A stretch of DNA of 64,000 nucleotides from Vombatus ursinus (GCF_900497805.2 NW_020945064.1:7124174-7188173); one strand, 5' to 3'. Shown: positions 45,063-56,342, counted from the first letter of the stretch. Numbers and translations are program-made. The notes: generated by a model not told the origin, from the sequence alone.

Positions 45063-45164
45063 TACTTAACATAGAAATTAGCCACTGACATACAAGTGTT
45101 AACGTGACTTTAAGGAATTTGCTACGTGCAATGAGATGTGCCTTTTTAAAGAATAAAAATCTAG

Positions 45165-45327
45165 GGGCGGCTAGGTGGCACAGTGGATAGAGCACTGGCC
45201 CTGGAGTCAGGAGGATCTGAGTTCAAAATCTGGACTCAAACACATAACACTCATTAGCTGTGTGACCCTCAGCAAATCACTTAACCCCAATTGCCCTCAC
45301 CAAAAAAACCCAAAAAAGACAAATAAG
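45165..45327 (+). mobile_element. Poly(A)-tailed marsupial tRNA-SINE
   Basis: 'gggcggctaggtggcacagt' to 'accaaaaaaacccaaaaaag'. Diverged duplications 'gaataaaaatctag' (45151) and 'gaatggaaacctag' (45328). Confidence 0.92.
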
Positions 45328-45364
45328 GAATGGAAACCTAGACCCATAGATATAATACTATAGT

Positions 45365-45530
45365 ATTATAACTATAACATGACCCATGTGGGAATTTGTT
45401 TTACTTGACTATGTATATTTATTACAAGGATTTTTTTTTCTTACTCCATTGGAAGTGAGGTGGGAGGTGGGAAGGAGAGAAAATAAAATGCTTGGTAATT
45501 GAAAAATTAATTTAAAAAATAACTATACCA
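45365..45530 (+). mobile_element. A-rich retroelement 3' end, family unassigned
   Basis: 'gggaatttgttttacttgac', 'ggtgggaaggagagaaaata' and an A-rich end. It served as the landing site of the next SINE. Confidence 0.45.
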
Positions 45531-45680
45531 GGGGCAGCCAGGTGGCACAGTGGATAGAGCATCGGTCCTGGAGTCAGGAGGACTTGAGTTCAAATCCAGC
45601 CTCAGACACTTGACACCTACTAGCTGTGTGATCCTGGGCAAGTCACTTAACCCCATTGCCTAGCCAAAAAACAAACAAAC
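45531..45680 (+). mobile_element. Poly(A)-tailed marsupial tRNA-SINE
   Basis: Perfect 17-bp duplications 'aaaaaataactatacca' at 45514-45530 and 45681-45697. Complete body from 'ggggcagccaggtggcacag'. Confidence 0.96.
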
Positions 45681-45884
45681 AAAAAATAACTATACCAACA
45701 GAGCCAAGGTAGGGTTTGTTGCAGGACCTAGGAGTTCTGATTTCTAGGCTCTTCCAAATCATCACCAAAAGCATCTCTGGTCTACATTAATACTCAATTA
45801 AAAAAGTAAGAGAATTTGGTAGCATCAAGGCCCGCAGTGGAAAAATTTCCACATTTGGAGTTTGTATGTTGTCTTCTCTGTTAG

Positions 45885-46010
45885 AATATGAGCTCCTTGA
45901 GGGCAGAGACAGCGTTTTTGCCTTTCTTTGGGTCCAGAGTGCTTAGCATACCATACAACACATAGTAAACATGAATGCTTGTTGATTCACTGAATGACTG
46001 ACTGGCATCA
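45885..46010 (+). mobile_element. L2 3' end
   Basis: 'gagctccttgagggcagaga', 'tttgcctttctttgggtcca', 'atgcttgttgattcactgaa'. Confidence 0.85.
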
Positions 46011-46165
46011 AGGGATCTGAGTTCAGACCCCAGCTCAGCCATTTACGTCCTTGGGCAAATCACTTCTCTCTGAATCTTTATTATAGCCTCATTTGTAATA
46101 GGTGGGATTGGATTAGATGATCTCTGAGCCTAAACTCCCTTTGAGTTCTAAATCCTATGACCCTG
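46011..46165 (+). mobile_element. MIR3 SINE
   Basis: 'gatctgagttcagaccccag', 'ggattggattagatgatctc', 'gttctaaatcctatgacc'. Confidence 0.75.
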
Positions 46166-47285
46166 ACCCCCTGAGCCTTGACCCCACGAAGATGGTAGCA
46201 GGGTCTCTCCCATCCAAGCTAGTCATCACTTCCTGACCATGGATAGGTTAAGCATCGATTGGACTCTTTCATTAGCCTGGTAGTGGAAGTCACGTCACTG
46301 TCAGGGTTCATTAGGGGCACACCTCAGTCTGGGCTGCCATCGCAGGAGGAAGATGATTTGAGCACAGGGCAGAGAGACTGGGAGGAAATTGCAAAGGCAC
46401 CTTTGTCTACTGGCAGAGACAAAGGAACATTTTGCTGATGATTTTTGTTTCTTTTTTTATAAAAGGAAAGGCAAGTATCCGGAAGGGCAAGTGGATGTGG
46501 AGGCTGAGAGAATTTGGGATGTTGAGTTTGGGAGAGGAGGTGCTCAGGCTTCCTTCCTCAGGGAAGGAAGGAGAGAGGTCATTCAATCTGCAACATGTGG
46601 GTGTGGGTTCATTTTCACAGCTGGGTTGCTCTATAAATAGATGTGTAGATTATGGATATGGGTAGCACACTGCAGATGTGATTACAAACTGAGACAGTCA
46701 GTCTTTCTTGGCCCAGGAGCTCAAGAATGGACACTTGCTATATGAACCTTCTGGAGGGGGCCCCACAGACCACCAAGGGGATACACCTTTAGACAGAGCC
46801 ATATGGAGCCTGTGATATACCGTAAGCTCCCCCAACTTGGACTGGGAATTGCAGAGTATGGGGAAGGTGAGGCAGAGGTGGGGGGAGAGGAGAGGGCACT
46901 AAGGGAAACATTTTCATCACAGGCTCAAGAATACAGATTTGCCTTGATTTCTATCGTGTCACTCAATATTTTAAGGGCAATGGAAGATGTGTAGAATGTT
47001 AAAGCCGGGAGCTCACCTAATCCAACCCCCTACTTTTCTGAATAGATAGTGCCATCGAACAAACGCCTGTGGCTAGCCCGTGACTTCCTCAGAGGTGTTA
47101 GCACACAAAGGCATTCTGTGCACCTGAGCAGCACCTGGGAGAGGAGAAATTCAAACGCTTGGAAATTCAAGGCACATTTTTATTTACTCAAGACCATTGT
47201 CATTTAAAGGAAGGTGGGCAAGCTCAATAAACAGGGAAATTAGCTACCGACAGAGGTATAAACAGGACTTTAACCCCAAACTCTC
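46166..47285. other. Mostly unique sequence, no gene seen
   Basis: A weak antisense MIR3 end at 46990-47035. Frames up to 83 codons are without domains. Confidence 0.4.
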
Positions 47286-47289
47286 CCCT

Positions 47290-48080
47290 CTGCCTAACTG
47301 CCCTATGAAAATGCCACCACCCTCCCCTGCACCCAGGCTCACAACCTAGGTGTTATCCTGAATTCCTTACTCTCTGTCACCCTCAGTATCCAATCAATTG
47401 TTAGGTCCTGTCATTTCTCTCTTTGTGACATCTCTCACGTCTGCCTTCTTCTCTCCTCTTACACTGAAACTACCCTGGTGCAGACTCTCATTGCCTCACA
47501 CGTGATTATTGCAGTAGGCTTGTGGTTGGTCTCTTCGTATCATCTCTCCCCTTTCCTACCATCTTCCACTCAGATGTCAAATGGATCTTCCTAAATCACA
47601 GATAAGAACATATGCCATAAATGCCATGATCAAATATACAACCCTCTTTTTGGCTTTTAAAGCCCTTCATAACCTGGTCCCTTCTTCCCTTCTTATATGT
47701 TACACCCTTCCATTTTCCCCTGCATCCTCTGTGTTCCAGTGACACTTGCCTCTTTGCTGTTCCTCCCAGCTCCTGACTCTGAGCTTTTTCATGGGCTATC
47801 CCCCATGTCTACAATGCTCTCCTTTCTCCTTTCTCCCTCCTGGCTTCCTTCAAGTCTTAACTAAAACCTTAATGCTAATAAAAAGCCTTCCCTTCGACAT
47901 TTCGTCCCATTTACATTGTCTGTATCTTATTTGTACGTAGTTGTTTGCACGTTGTTTCTCCCATTAGACTGTGAGCTCCTTGAGAACGGGAATGGTCTTC
48001 GCCTTTCTTTGTATCTCCTGCACTTAGCGCAGTGTCTGGCATATAATAGATCCTTAATAAATGCCACCTGACTGACTTTG
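47290..48080 (+). mobile_element. L2 LINE 3' end, 0.8 kb
   Basis: Ordered L2 landmarks: 'aggtgttatcctgaattcct', 'gcagactctcattgcctcac', 'gcttttaaagcccttcataa', 'ggcttccttcaagtcttaac', 'gactgtgagctccttgagaa', 'ccttaataaatgccacctga'. Confidence 0.92.
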
Positions 48081-48950
48081 CTCTGGGCTTTGCCAGCCTT
48101 TGATGCTTTGCCATAGGAGTTTGGTGGTGGTGATGGCACTGGAGCTTGAAATTCTATCTCTGGGTCTTTCATTGCTGTTCTAAGGGACCTGGAAGCCTCA
48201 TAGGGACAATCCCTTTAAAACCAGGGTAGACCATATTGCTCCTTTGCCCAGACATGCCACCGAATACCTACAGTGTTCTGGGTATCCTCTTAGGACCAGC
48301 TCATTCATCTTGCAAAGCCCAGCTGTTGCTTTCATCTCAAGACATCAAGACCTGCTGCTTCTCCTCTTCTGGACAAGATTGGCTTTGAACTCTTCCTTCT
48401 TCTGTTCCTTCTGCCCCCTCTCAACATGACTCTCCCTGTGTTATGATATAGATTGGCTTGGACCCACCCCTTGACAGTTTCTGTTTCCATTGCCTCTCTG
48501 ATACAGGTGATTTTGGACCTTATTACTTCCTACCCCAGTGATACTGATACCCTCCTGCCTAGGCGGAGGGTGGGAGGAGACAAAAAGGGCTGGTCAACCA
48601 TTCAGCAAGCAGCTGCTCCTCCCAGCTCCCATTAACATCATTCTTTTCTAGCCCAGTAGATCAATGGATTTACCTCAATTCAACTACAGATTGTCTCTGA
48701 ATTTGGCTGCAACTTTTGGAACCAAATGCGAGCTCCTAGAAGCAGCCAATTAACAACTGCTCAAGTCTCCTGCAGTTCAGTGAGTCATTTTATTAATCCC
48801 CTCATGATTTTCCCATAAAGCTATTTGCTCAGCCTTTTATAACCAGTGTGCTAATCCCTTGCTTTGGCTGGAAGGATGGTTGGCTACCAAGCCTCTTTTT
48901 CAGAGAAAATATGTCTTACAGTCTCACTTCAACCAGCGTCTTCGAAACTG
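48081..48950. other. Unique sequence; possible conserved-type island at 48640-48880
   Basis: No recognised gene or repeat. The 48640-48880 part is AT-rich complex sequence between repeat-dense flanks. Confidence 0.3.
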
Positions 48951-48954
48951 GGAA

Positions 48955-49235
48955 CATTAGTGGGTAGTGTGCTGGTGTGGAGAGACCACTGGGCTTGGGG
49001 GTCAGGAATGACCAGGGTTTGATTCTAGCCTCCTGAATTTGATAGCTTTGTGACCATGGGCAAATCACCTCTCTGACCATCAGTTTCCTCATCTGCAAAT
49101 CAGGTCTGATAATGTCTTTAGTATCTACTCCATAGGTTTGGTCAAAGGATTAAATGTACTTATGTATGTATGTCTACATGGCCTTCATAAACCTTAAAGG
49201 GCTATTTAAGTATCAGCTCTAATAGTTATTATATT
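48955..49235 (+). mobile_element. MIR SINE, full length
   Basis: 'ggtagtgtgctggtgtggag', 'tagctttgtgaccatgggca', 'tttcctcatctgcaaatcag', 'cataaaccttaaagggctat'. Confidence 0.85.
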
Positions 49236-49264
49236 ATCCTTAGTTATTTATACAGGTTATGGGG

Positions 49265-49390
49265 TAGTAGCAACTCATTATAATAATAGCTAGTACTTAT
49301 ATAGACCTCTTTAAGGTTTATAAGACACTTCACGTTATCTCATTTGATCTTTGCCACAATCCTGGCAGGTAAATGCTATTATTAACCCCA
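49265..49390 (-). mobile_element. MIR 3' half cut by BovB
   Basis: 'taatagctagtacttatata', 'ttgccacaatcctggcaggt', then stops at the BovB end. Confidence 0.75.
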
Positions 49391-50065
49391 TGTTGTTGTG
49401 TTGTTGTTGTTGTTGAGCAATTCAGTGTTGTCTGACTCGTTGTAAGCCCATGGACCATAGCATTCCAGGCCCCTCTGTCCTCTACTGTCTCCCAAAGTCT
49501 GTCCAAGCTCGTGTTCATTGCTTCTGTGATACTATCCATCTCATCCTCTGCCATCTTTTTTTCTCTTTTTGCCTTCAATCTTTCCCAATGTCAAAGTCTT
49601 TTCCAATTAATCCTGTCTTCTCATTATGTGACCAAAGCATTTAAACTTCATCTTTGGTATTAGACCTCCCAATGAATAGTCTGAATTAATTTTTTTTAAA
49701 GTACGGACTGATTTGATTTCTTTGTTGTCCAAGGACTCTCAAAAGTCTTCTCCAGCACCATATTTCCAAAGCGTTGGTTTTGAGGTTCTCTGCTTTCCTG
49801 ATAGTCCAGCTTTTATAGCCATACATTGCTACAGGAAAAACCATAGCTTTGCCTCTGTTGTCCACGAAGTGACATCTCTGCTTTTTAGAATGCTGTCCAG
49901 ATTTGCCATAGCTTTCTTTCCCTTTCTCCTTTCCCTTTCCTTTTTTCCTTGGCTATTTGTAAAGCCTCATCAGACCACCATTTTGCTTTCTTGCTCTTCT
50001 TTTTCTTTGGAATTTTTGTTGTTGTGGTTGCCTCCTATTGCAATATTCCTCCTATTGCAAGGGAC
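49391..50065 (-). mobile_element. RTE-BovB LINE, 3' part
   Basis: (TTG)n terminus at the left. The minus strand reads MDSITEAMNTSLDRLWETVE and then DRGAWNAMVHGLTTSQTTL, matching the BovB C-terminus (MDREAWRAAIHGVAKSRTRL type). Upstream pieces ('tatagccatacattgctaca', 'cttgctcttctttttctttg') follow the element with a probable internal deletion. Probable source family of the MAR1 tails. Confidence 0.82.
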
Positions 50066-50173
50066 ACCTACAAATGTACCAGGATTAAAAACAACAAGGA
50101 AAGGGCAACACTGTTTGGGAACAGAGGGAATAGGGAGATGAAAAGGGTCGGGGGAGGCCAACTACCATAACTC

Positions 50174-50230
50174 CATCCATCCTCATCATCCTCCTCATCA
50201 TCATCCTCATCCTCATCCTCATCATCATGG
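50174..50230. repeat. (TCATCC)n-like trinucleotide array
   Basis: Mixed CAT/CCT trinucleotides. Confidence 0.9.
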
Positions 50231-50404
50231 TTTAGGGTTACATAGCAATACGTACATATACAAACAAATATACATATATATGTTACATATAGATTTCACT
50301 CACACCTAGTTTAGGGAAAAAATAGGCATTTAAGCTATCTTTAGATCACCTTCAGGGCTGTTGTATTATTGCCAGAATGGCAATGGTGGGAAAACGAATG
50401 GATG

Positions 50405-50520
50405 AAATAGCATTTGTTAAGCATTTGTCAAGTATTGTGCAAAGCACTGGAGATACAAATACATGAGCAGCAATAGTTTCTTCCCTCAAAGAGCTTTTAA
50501 TCTAATAGAAAAAGCTAACA
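50405..50520 (-). mobile_element. L2 3' end, antisense
   Basis: 'gcatttgttaagcatttgtc', 'aaagcactggagatacaaat', 'aaagagcttttaatctaata'. Confidence 0.75.
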
Positions 50521-50758
50521 TTTAAGGGGGAGTAATGGACAAGGAGGGATAATTTGGTTGAGAAAATTACAAGGATAATCAGCAGAGTCATGAAGGAGTA
50601 GATTGATACACCCTTTCCAGTAGCAATGGCAGTATTGAAAGGTGATTGCCCAGTGGCTAGAAGCACCATTATGCAGTGGGCCCTGGGAGGCATTTACTAA
50701 TACAGACAGCAAAGTCCCAGGTAAAACAGGAGCTTGGGAACTAAAAGGATTAAATCTT

Positions 50759-51005
50759 CCAGCATATGCTCTCTGGTCCTGGTGGCTAGGTGGGATGTGA
50801 ACATGGCTGGAGAGTAAAATGAAGTGAATGATTAGATAAGGCTCCAAAAAGCTTGCAGTGATGGAGCTGTGGTGGTTTTTATTTCTCCCCTATTAGATTG
50901 TAAGTTCCTTGAGGTAAGGGACTGTCTTTTGTCTCTTTTTGTATCCCCAGCATTTAGCACAGTGCCCGGCACATGGTAGATGCCTAATAAATGCTTATCG
51001 ACTTG
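50759..51005 (+). repeat. Duplicated segment, copy A, ending in L2 3' end
   Basis: 50759-50960 is about 90 percent alike to 51637-51826. The right part (50892-51005) is L2: 'aagttccttgaggtaaggga', 'gtgcccggcacatggtagat', 'gcctaataaatgcttatcga'. Confidence 0.8.
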
Positions 51006-51154
51006 CCCTTTCCTTCCAGGTTCTGTAGTGTGTGGCCCTGCCTGTTATAGGTAAAGAGAAAGCAGTAAGGGCCCCTTGTGGTTTCTCTGTGCTCTTAAGT
51101 ATTATATAGTCTGAGGCTGGATACTGCGCTATTCTGGAGCCAGGACCCGGAGCT

Positions 51155-51355
51155 CGTAGGATCAGAGATTTAGAGCTAGAAAGGACCTCAGAGATAATCT
51201 AGTCTAACCTCTTTGTCTTATAGTTGAAGAAATTAAGGCCCAGAGAGATAAATGGTTCATTTAGAATCATTCAAGATCATACAGCTAATAAGTGTCAGTC
51301 AGAATTTTAATCCAGGACACCTGTCTTCAAATCCAATGCTCTTTGCACTATACTA
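51155..51355 (-). mobile_element. MIR3 SINE
   Basis: 'gatttagagctagaaaggac', 'ctcagagataatctagtcta', 'gaagaaattaaggcccagag', 'caaatccaatgctctttgca'. Confidence 0.85.
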
Positions 51356-51636
51356 AAGGCATCTAAGGGGAGCTCATGATATATTCTATTGATTCAACCT
51401 GAGAACATGCATCTGACCTCCTACATCTGATCTGTCACTAGGGATGACAGCTCAGCGATGGGCACCTTTGTGCCAGAGAGAGGTCATACAACATTTATTG
51501 AGTACATATGTAGCCTAGTCTCCCCCTCCCCCATCGATTATGAGCCTCCTGAAAGATACTCCAAGTTTGAGGTATGTTTTAGATAAGCATTCACCCCAAA
51601 ATCACAGCATGTAAACCCCCATAGATGTTCGACCAA

Positions 51637-51826
51637 CAGCATATGGTCTCTGGTCCAGGTGGCTAGGTGGGATGTGAAGACGGCTGGAGAGTAAAATGAA
51701 GTGAATGATCAGATAAGGCTCCAAGAAGCTTGCAGTGATGGTGCTGTGGTGGTTTTTATTTATTGTAAATTTCTTGAGGGAAGGGACTGTATTTTGTCTC
51801 TTTTTCTAACCCCAGCACTTAGCTTG
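51637..51826 (+). repeat. Duplicated segment, copy B
   Basis: Repeats copy A at an offset of 877-878 bp, with a small internal deletion at the unique/L2 join. Confidence 0.8.
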
Positions 51827-52034
51827 ACCAACCAAATTATACATAAATTTGATGCAAGAGACATTGAATTAAACAGTATAGCAAAATATACAACAAGGAA
51901 GATTTCCTCCATACGCACAGGGATATACATTACCAAAACACCAGTGGGAGAGGAAACATATGTAGACAAATGTAAGAATGGACACACATAAAGGGCTGTC
52001 GTGTGTCCAGGTTGCTTATGTAGAAAGAACACAT

Positions 52035-52165
52035 TCAGTTCAATTTAATAAACCTTTATTAAGTACCTACTGCGTGCCAAGTACTGTGCTAAGTGCTGGG
52101 GATACAAAAAGAGGCAAAAGTCCTTGCTCTCAAGGAGCTTACAATCAAATGGCACATGTATGAAG
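52035..52165 (-). mobile_element. L2 3' end, antisense
   Basis: 'taaacctttattaagtacct', 'actgcgtgccaagtactgtg', 'ctcaaggagcttacaatcaa'. Confidence 0.85.
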
Positions 52166-52245
52166 AACATGAATATTCCCAAATGCTTTTGGAACATACA
52201 TGGGGATTTCAGACTCCTAGGTCAATATCTCTATTGGAATGCCTT

Positions 52246-52673
52246 TTTGTGATTGCTGCTGCTGCTGCATAGTTCTCCCAGAAAGCCACTGATATCATTT
52301 GCTGGTCTAGTAATGTCATTAAGCTGTGAGCTACAAGCTGGCTGTGTCCCCCGCTGGGCTATTTTTCTTTCCCTGAGGCTACCTGCCTTCTGGTGACTTA
52401 CAATACTGTCATCTGCTGATGTTTTTCTGGGCAGTTTCCTGAGTCCTCTGCTGCTCTCTGCTGCCACCTGCTGGTGTCCTGCTGAATCGCAGCTATTTGG
52501 CTGCCTCTCCCAAAGCTGGAAGAAGTCTATCTGCTACTTTTGTTCATAGCCCCAGGGACTATTTTAGCGTCCATGATTCAGACCTAGACAACCAATCAGC
52601 CGGAGAAACCCTAGGACATTAAATAGGATTAAAATAAACCCTTTGTTTCTGGCTAAGCTGTTCTTCCCGGTCA
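52246..52673 (+). mobile_element. LTR-like segment (fossil, weak)
   Basis: TG...CA bounded by eye, with a CCAATCA motif near 52591, an AATAAA near 52631 and a short downstream part ending 'cttcccggtcaca'. No matching flanks found. Family not assigned. Confidence 0.3.
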
Positions 52674-53149
52674 CACTACTTGACTTAGGATGATAAAATA
52701 CCTTTCAAGTAATTTTAACTTCCATCATGTCCCTATCTGGCCCACACAAAAACTTAGGAGCTTTAGATAACCAGTCTGACAGAGATAGGTTTGGCATCTT
52801 TGTCCTGCTTTTCTGCCAGCAGTGAAGTCAGTGACCTTTCTGCACCTAAGTTACAGGCATTTTGCTGAGTGCAAGACAACTCAGTATTAAGAATATCCTA
52901 ATATTGGCTTTTCAAAGGCCTGGAATTCATCATGCAAATGCACAGAAGTGCTAAAGAATATGTACCCTGCCTGTAGCATCACCCACTAGCTCAGGCACAC
53001 TGGAATATGGAGAGACAGAGCTTCTAGGCCACAGGGGCAGCCCTAGGTCTCTACAAACTCATACGAACCCTACTCCTGAGCTACATGCATGATATCAAAG
53101 TTGGAAGACCTCAGATGTTATCTTGTAGCCAATGTAGCAGAAATAGCAT

Positions 53150-53321
53150 CATCACATTTAGAGAATCAGAGGACCCAGGTTTGAAACCTGCCTCTGACAC
53201 TGTGTGATATTGGGCAAGTCAACCTCTCTGGGCCTCATTTTCCCCCTTAGTGCCTGGTCTATAGTTATTCCTCAATAAATACCTGTTGAATTGAATTGAA
53301 TCTGTAAAATGAGGAAGTTAG
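53150..53321 (+). mobile_element. MIR3 SINE, left part, split by L1
   Basis: 'aggacccaggtttgaaacct', 'gatattgggcaagtcaacct', with 'ctgtaaaatgaggaagttag' at the break. A small L2-like end is inserted or recombined at 53255-53290. The right part resumes at 55189. Confidence 0.75.
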
Positions 53322-55010
53322 GTCTTTCCAGAATGCCTACTTTTTTCCCAAAGAGAGTTTGAACTCATTTTTCATTCTTTTTAGTAAGTTTTATGGGTGC
53401 TTTTTAAAGAATGTAATTTTTCTGGAAGGGAAGGTGGCCTAGCCATACCAGATATTTAATTGTATTATAAAGCAGCAATCATCAAAACTACTTGATACTG
53501 GATAAGAAATAGAGTGGTGATAAGTGGAGAATAGATTAAGTACCCAAGACAGAGTAGTGAATGACTATAGTAATCTACTGTTTGATAAACCCAAAGACTC
53601 CAGCTTCTTGGCTAAAAACTCACTATTTGCAAAAAATGCTGGGAAAACTGGAAAACATTATGGCACAAATTAGCCATAGACCAACATCTTATACCGTATG
53701 GCACAATAAGGCATTTAGATATAAAGGCTGGTATTATAAGCAAAGTAGGAGAGCAAGGAATAGTTTACCTGTCAGATCTATGGAGAAGGGAAGACTATGA
53801 CCAAACAAGAGATAAAGAACATTATGAAATGCAAAATGGATACTTTTGATTACATTAAATTGAAAAGTTTTTGCACAAAGACAATGCAACCAAGATTAGA
53901 AGGGAAGTAGAAAGCTGAGAAACAATCTTTTCAGCCAGTATCTTTGATAAAGGCCTCATTTCTAAAATTTATAGAGAACTAAGTCAAATTTAGAAGAATA
54001 CAAGTCATTCCTCAGTTGATAAATGGTCAAAGGATATGAACAGACAGTTCTCAGATGAAAAAATTAAAGCTAGCTATAGTCATGTGGAAAAATGATCTAA
54101 ATCATTACCGTTTAGAGAAATGAAAACCAAAACAACTCTGAGGTACCACATCACACCTATCAGATTGGCTAACATGACAAAACAGGAAAATGATAAATGT
54201 TGAAGATGTGGGAAAATTGGAACACTGATACATTGTTGGTGGAGTTGTGAACTGATCAAATCATTCTACAGAGCAATTTGGAACTATGCCCAAAGGACTA
54301 TAAAAATGTGCCTACCCTTTGACCCAACAATAACACTCTTAGGGCCGTATGCCAAAGAGGTCATACAAATACGAAAAGGACCCACATGTACAAAAATATT
54401 TATAGCAGCTCTTTTTGTGGTAGCAAAGAATTGGAAATTGAGAGGATGCCCATCAGTTGTGGAATGGCTGATCAAGTTATGGTATATGAATGCAATGGAA
54501 TACTATTGTGCTGTAAGAAATGATGAGGAGGCAGACTTCAGAAAAACCTGGAAAGACTTGTATGGTCTGATGCTGAGTGAAGTGAGCAGAACCAAGAGAA
54601 CATTGTGCACAATAATAGCCACATTGTGCAATGACTAACTTTGATAGACTTATCTCTTCTTAGCAGTGCAAGGATCTGAGACAACTCCAAAAGGCTCATG
54701 ATGGAAAATGCTGTCCACATCTAGAAAAAGAACTATGGAGTCTGAATGCAGACTGAAGCACATTATTTACTCTCTTTTTTTTTTCTTTTTTTTTGTTTGT
54801 TTCTTCTTTCTTGTGCTTTCTCCCATTGTTTCTAATTTTTCTTTACAACATGACTAATGTGAAAATAGGTTAAATATGAATATATATGTAGAGCCTATAT
54901 CAAATTGCATACTGTCTTGGGGCGGGGGAAGGGAAGAGCTGAGTTGAAAATTTGGAACTCAGAATCTTATGGAAGTGAATGTTGAAAACTAAAAATAAAT
55001 ACATTTTAAA
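53322..55010 (+). mobile_element. 5'-truncated L1, 1.7 kb
   Basis: ORF2 C-terminal third plus 3' UTR, in several broken frames. 54306 onward reads PFDPTITLLGPYAKEV, TCTKIFIAALFVVAKNWK and MEYYCAVRNDEEADFRKTWK, matching human L1 IPFDPAIPLLGIYPNE / TCTRMFIAALFTIAKTWN / MEYYAAIKNDE. The 16-bp duplication 'aaaatgaggaagttag' at 53306-53321 and 55189-55204 brackets L1 plus SINE. Confidence 0.93.
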
Positions 55011-55021
55011 AAAATGAGGAA

Positions 55022-55188
55022 AGGGGCAGCTAGGTGGCGCATGGAGCAGCTGGGTGGCACAGTAGATAGGGCACTGGCCCTGAAGTCAGGAGGACCTGAG
55101 TTCAAATCCCGCCTCAGACCAAACACTTGACACTTACTAGCTGTGTGACCCTGGGCAAGTCACTTAACCCCAATTGCCTAAAAAAAAA
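55022..55188 (+). mobile_element. Poly(A)-tailed marsupial tRNA-SINE with repeated head
   Basis: Its own duplication 'aaaatgaggaa' (55011-55021 and 55189-55199) is part of the L1 duplication. The head occurs twice: 'gcagctaggtggcgcatgga' then 'gcagctgggtggcacagtag'. Confidence 0.93.
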
Positions 55189-55255
55189 AAAATGAGGAAG
55201 TTAGATGTAATGACCTCCGGGGAACCTTCCAGTTCAAAATTTAGAATCCATGTCT
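55189..55255 (+). mobile_element. MIR3 SINE, right part
   Basis: 'gatgtaatgacctccgggga', 'accttccagttcaaaattta' continue the tail begun at 53321. Confidence 0.75.
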
Positions 55256-55754
55256 GAGTTTTTCATTTTGCAGACGAAGGGTGTCTAGCATTTCTTTCCT
55301 CAGTATCTAGCAGTGGCAGGAACAAAGCACTTGTTCCCTGTTGTTTGATAGGGTTATGTCGACTGGCCCTCCCTAAGAGCACTTGGTTGTTTGATCAGTA
55401 ACATGGATCAGGAGCACTTGTGACTTTTAGAGCCCCACCAAAGGCCTAGCCAGGCTAAAGAAGAGGATGCAGTTCCCACCGGGATCTAGCTCTTCAGCTG
55501 CATTCCATCTTCTGAGTGCATCACAGAGCTGAGCCCAAATAGGGAAAATGAAAAAGAACACCTGGCATTTCTACCTTGGCACCTTTTACAGCAGACTGGG
55601 GAATAGAGAAAGAAAATGCCATCTGCTGCTGTAGCCAGTTGTCTCTCCCCCCGTCCCCTGGCCCCACCAGGGGTTTAATTTGATGTTCACGGATAGTGGG
55701 GAGCATTCAGAGGGTAGAGAATTGTAGCACACAGTGAATTCCTCATCCCAGTGT

Positions 55755-56160
55755 GGAAAAACCCCTGAGCTGGAAGTCAGACAATTTAGATTCTACATCA
55801 CGCTCTGCTGTTAACCATTTATGTGACTCTGGGTGAGGCCTCTTCACTCTGTGGGCCTCTTTCCACATCTGTAGAAGGAGGGAGTTGCACAAGATTATTC
55901 CTGAAGTTTTTCCCAACTCTGATATTTTGTGCTCTAGGGACCCTTTCAGCGCTAGCATTCTGTATACTCTGTGCAAGGCGCAGCAGTCAAAGCACTGGAT
56001 TCAGAGTGAATGGACTTGGGTTCAAATCCTGCTTCTCCTTACTATTCATATGAGCTTTAACAAGTCTTTAAACATCCTCAGCTCTTACTTTCTTTGTAAT
56101 ATATGGGGTTTAATCTAAAACTTTGATATCCCTTATAGCTCTATATGGACCAGAAAATGT
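55755..56160 (+). mobile_element. Two MIR/MIR3 copies in tandem
   Basis: 55755-55970: 'accatttatgtgactctggg', 'ggagggagttgcacaagatt', then two 33-bp-type tail units (55904, 55936). 55975-56160: 'gcagcagtcaaagcactgga', 'cttgggttcaaatcctgctt'. Confidence 0.75.
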
Positions 56161-56194
56161 GAGATGCTAAAATTTAGAGACATCTCTACTCCAA

Positions 56195-56342
56195 ATGTTG
56201 ATACGGACTATTTGTGCCCAACCTGTGGTACAGCCTTCTGAACTCTTATGAGTCTGATGAGCCACTGTCAGACACATTAGACCTTGACCCTGATATAGTG
56301 AGGTCATTTTGGTCCTCCAAGAACAAAGGACAACAACCAAAT
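56195..56342 (+). mobile_element. RTE-like LINE 3' end (tentative)
   Basis: Sense text encodes a zinc-finger-like CPTCG with a later SH..TH and ends 'aaaggacaacaaccaa'. A C-terminal finger and CAA-type terminus are known in several non-LTR elements. Confidence 0.45.

Noticed and set aside
49330-49578. 82-codon minus frame
   Set aside because: BovB C-terminus running into its (CAA)n tail.
54306-54638. 110-codon frame with a conserved-looking protein
   Set aside because: It is the L1 ORF2 C-terminus (PFDPTITLLG, MEYYCAV), not a host gene.
56195-56342. Zinc-finger-like CPTCG motif suggesting a C2H2 gene
   Set aside because: Single finger next to a CAA-type terminus and no linker repeats; better explained as a non-LTR element end.
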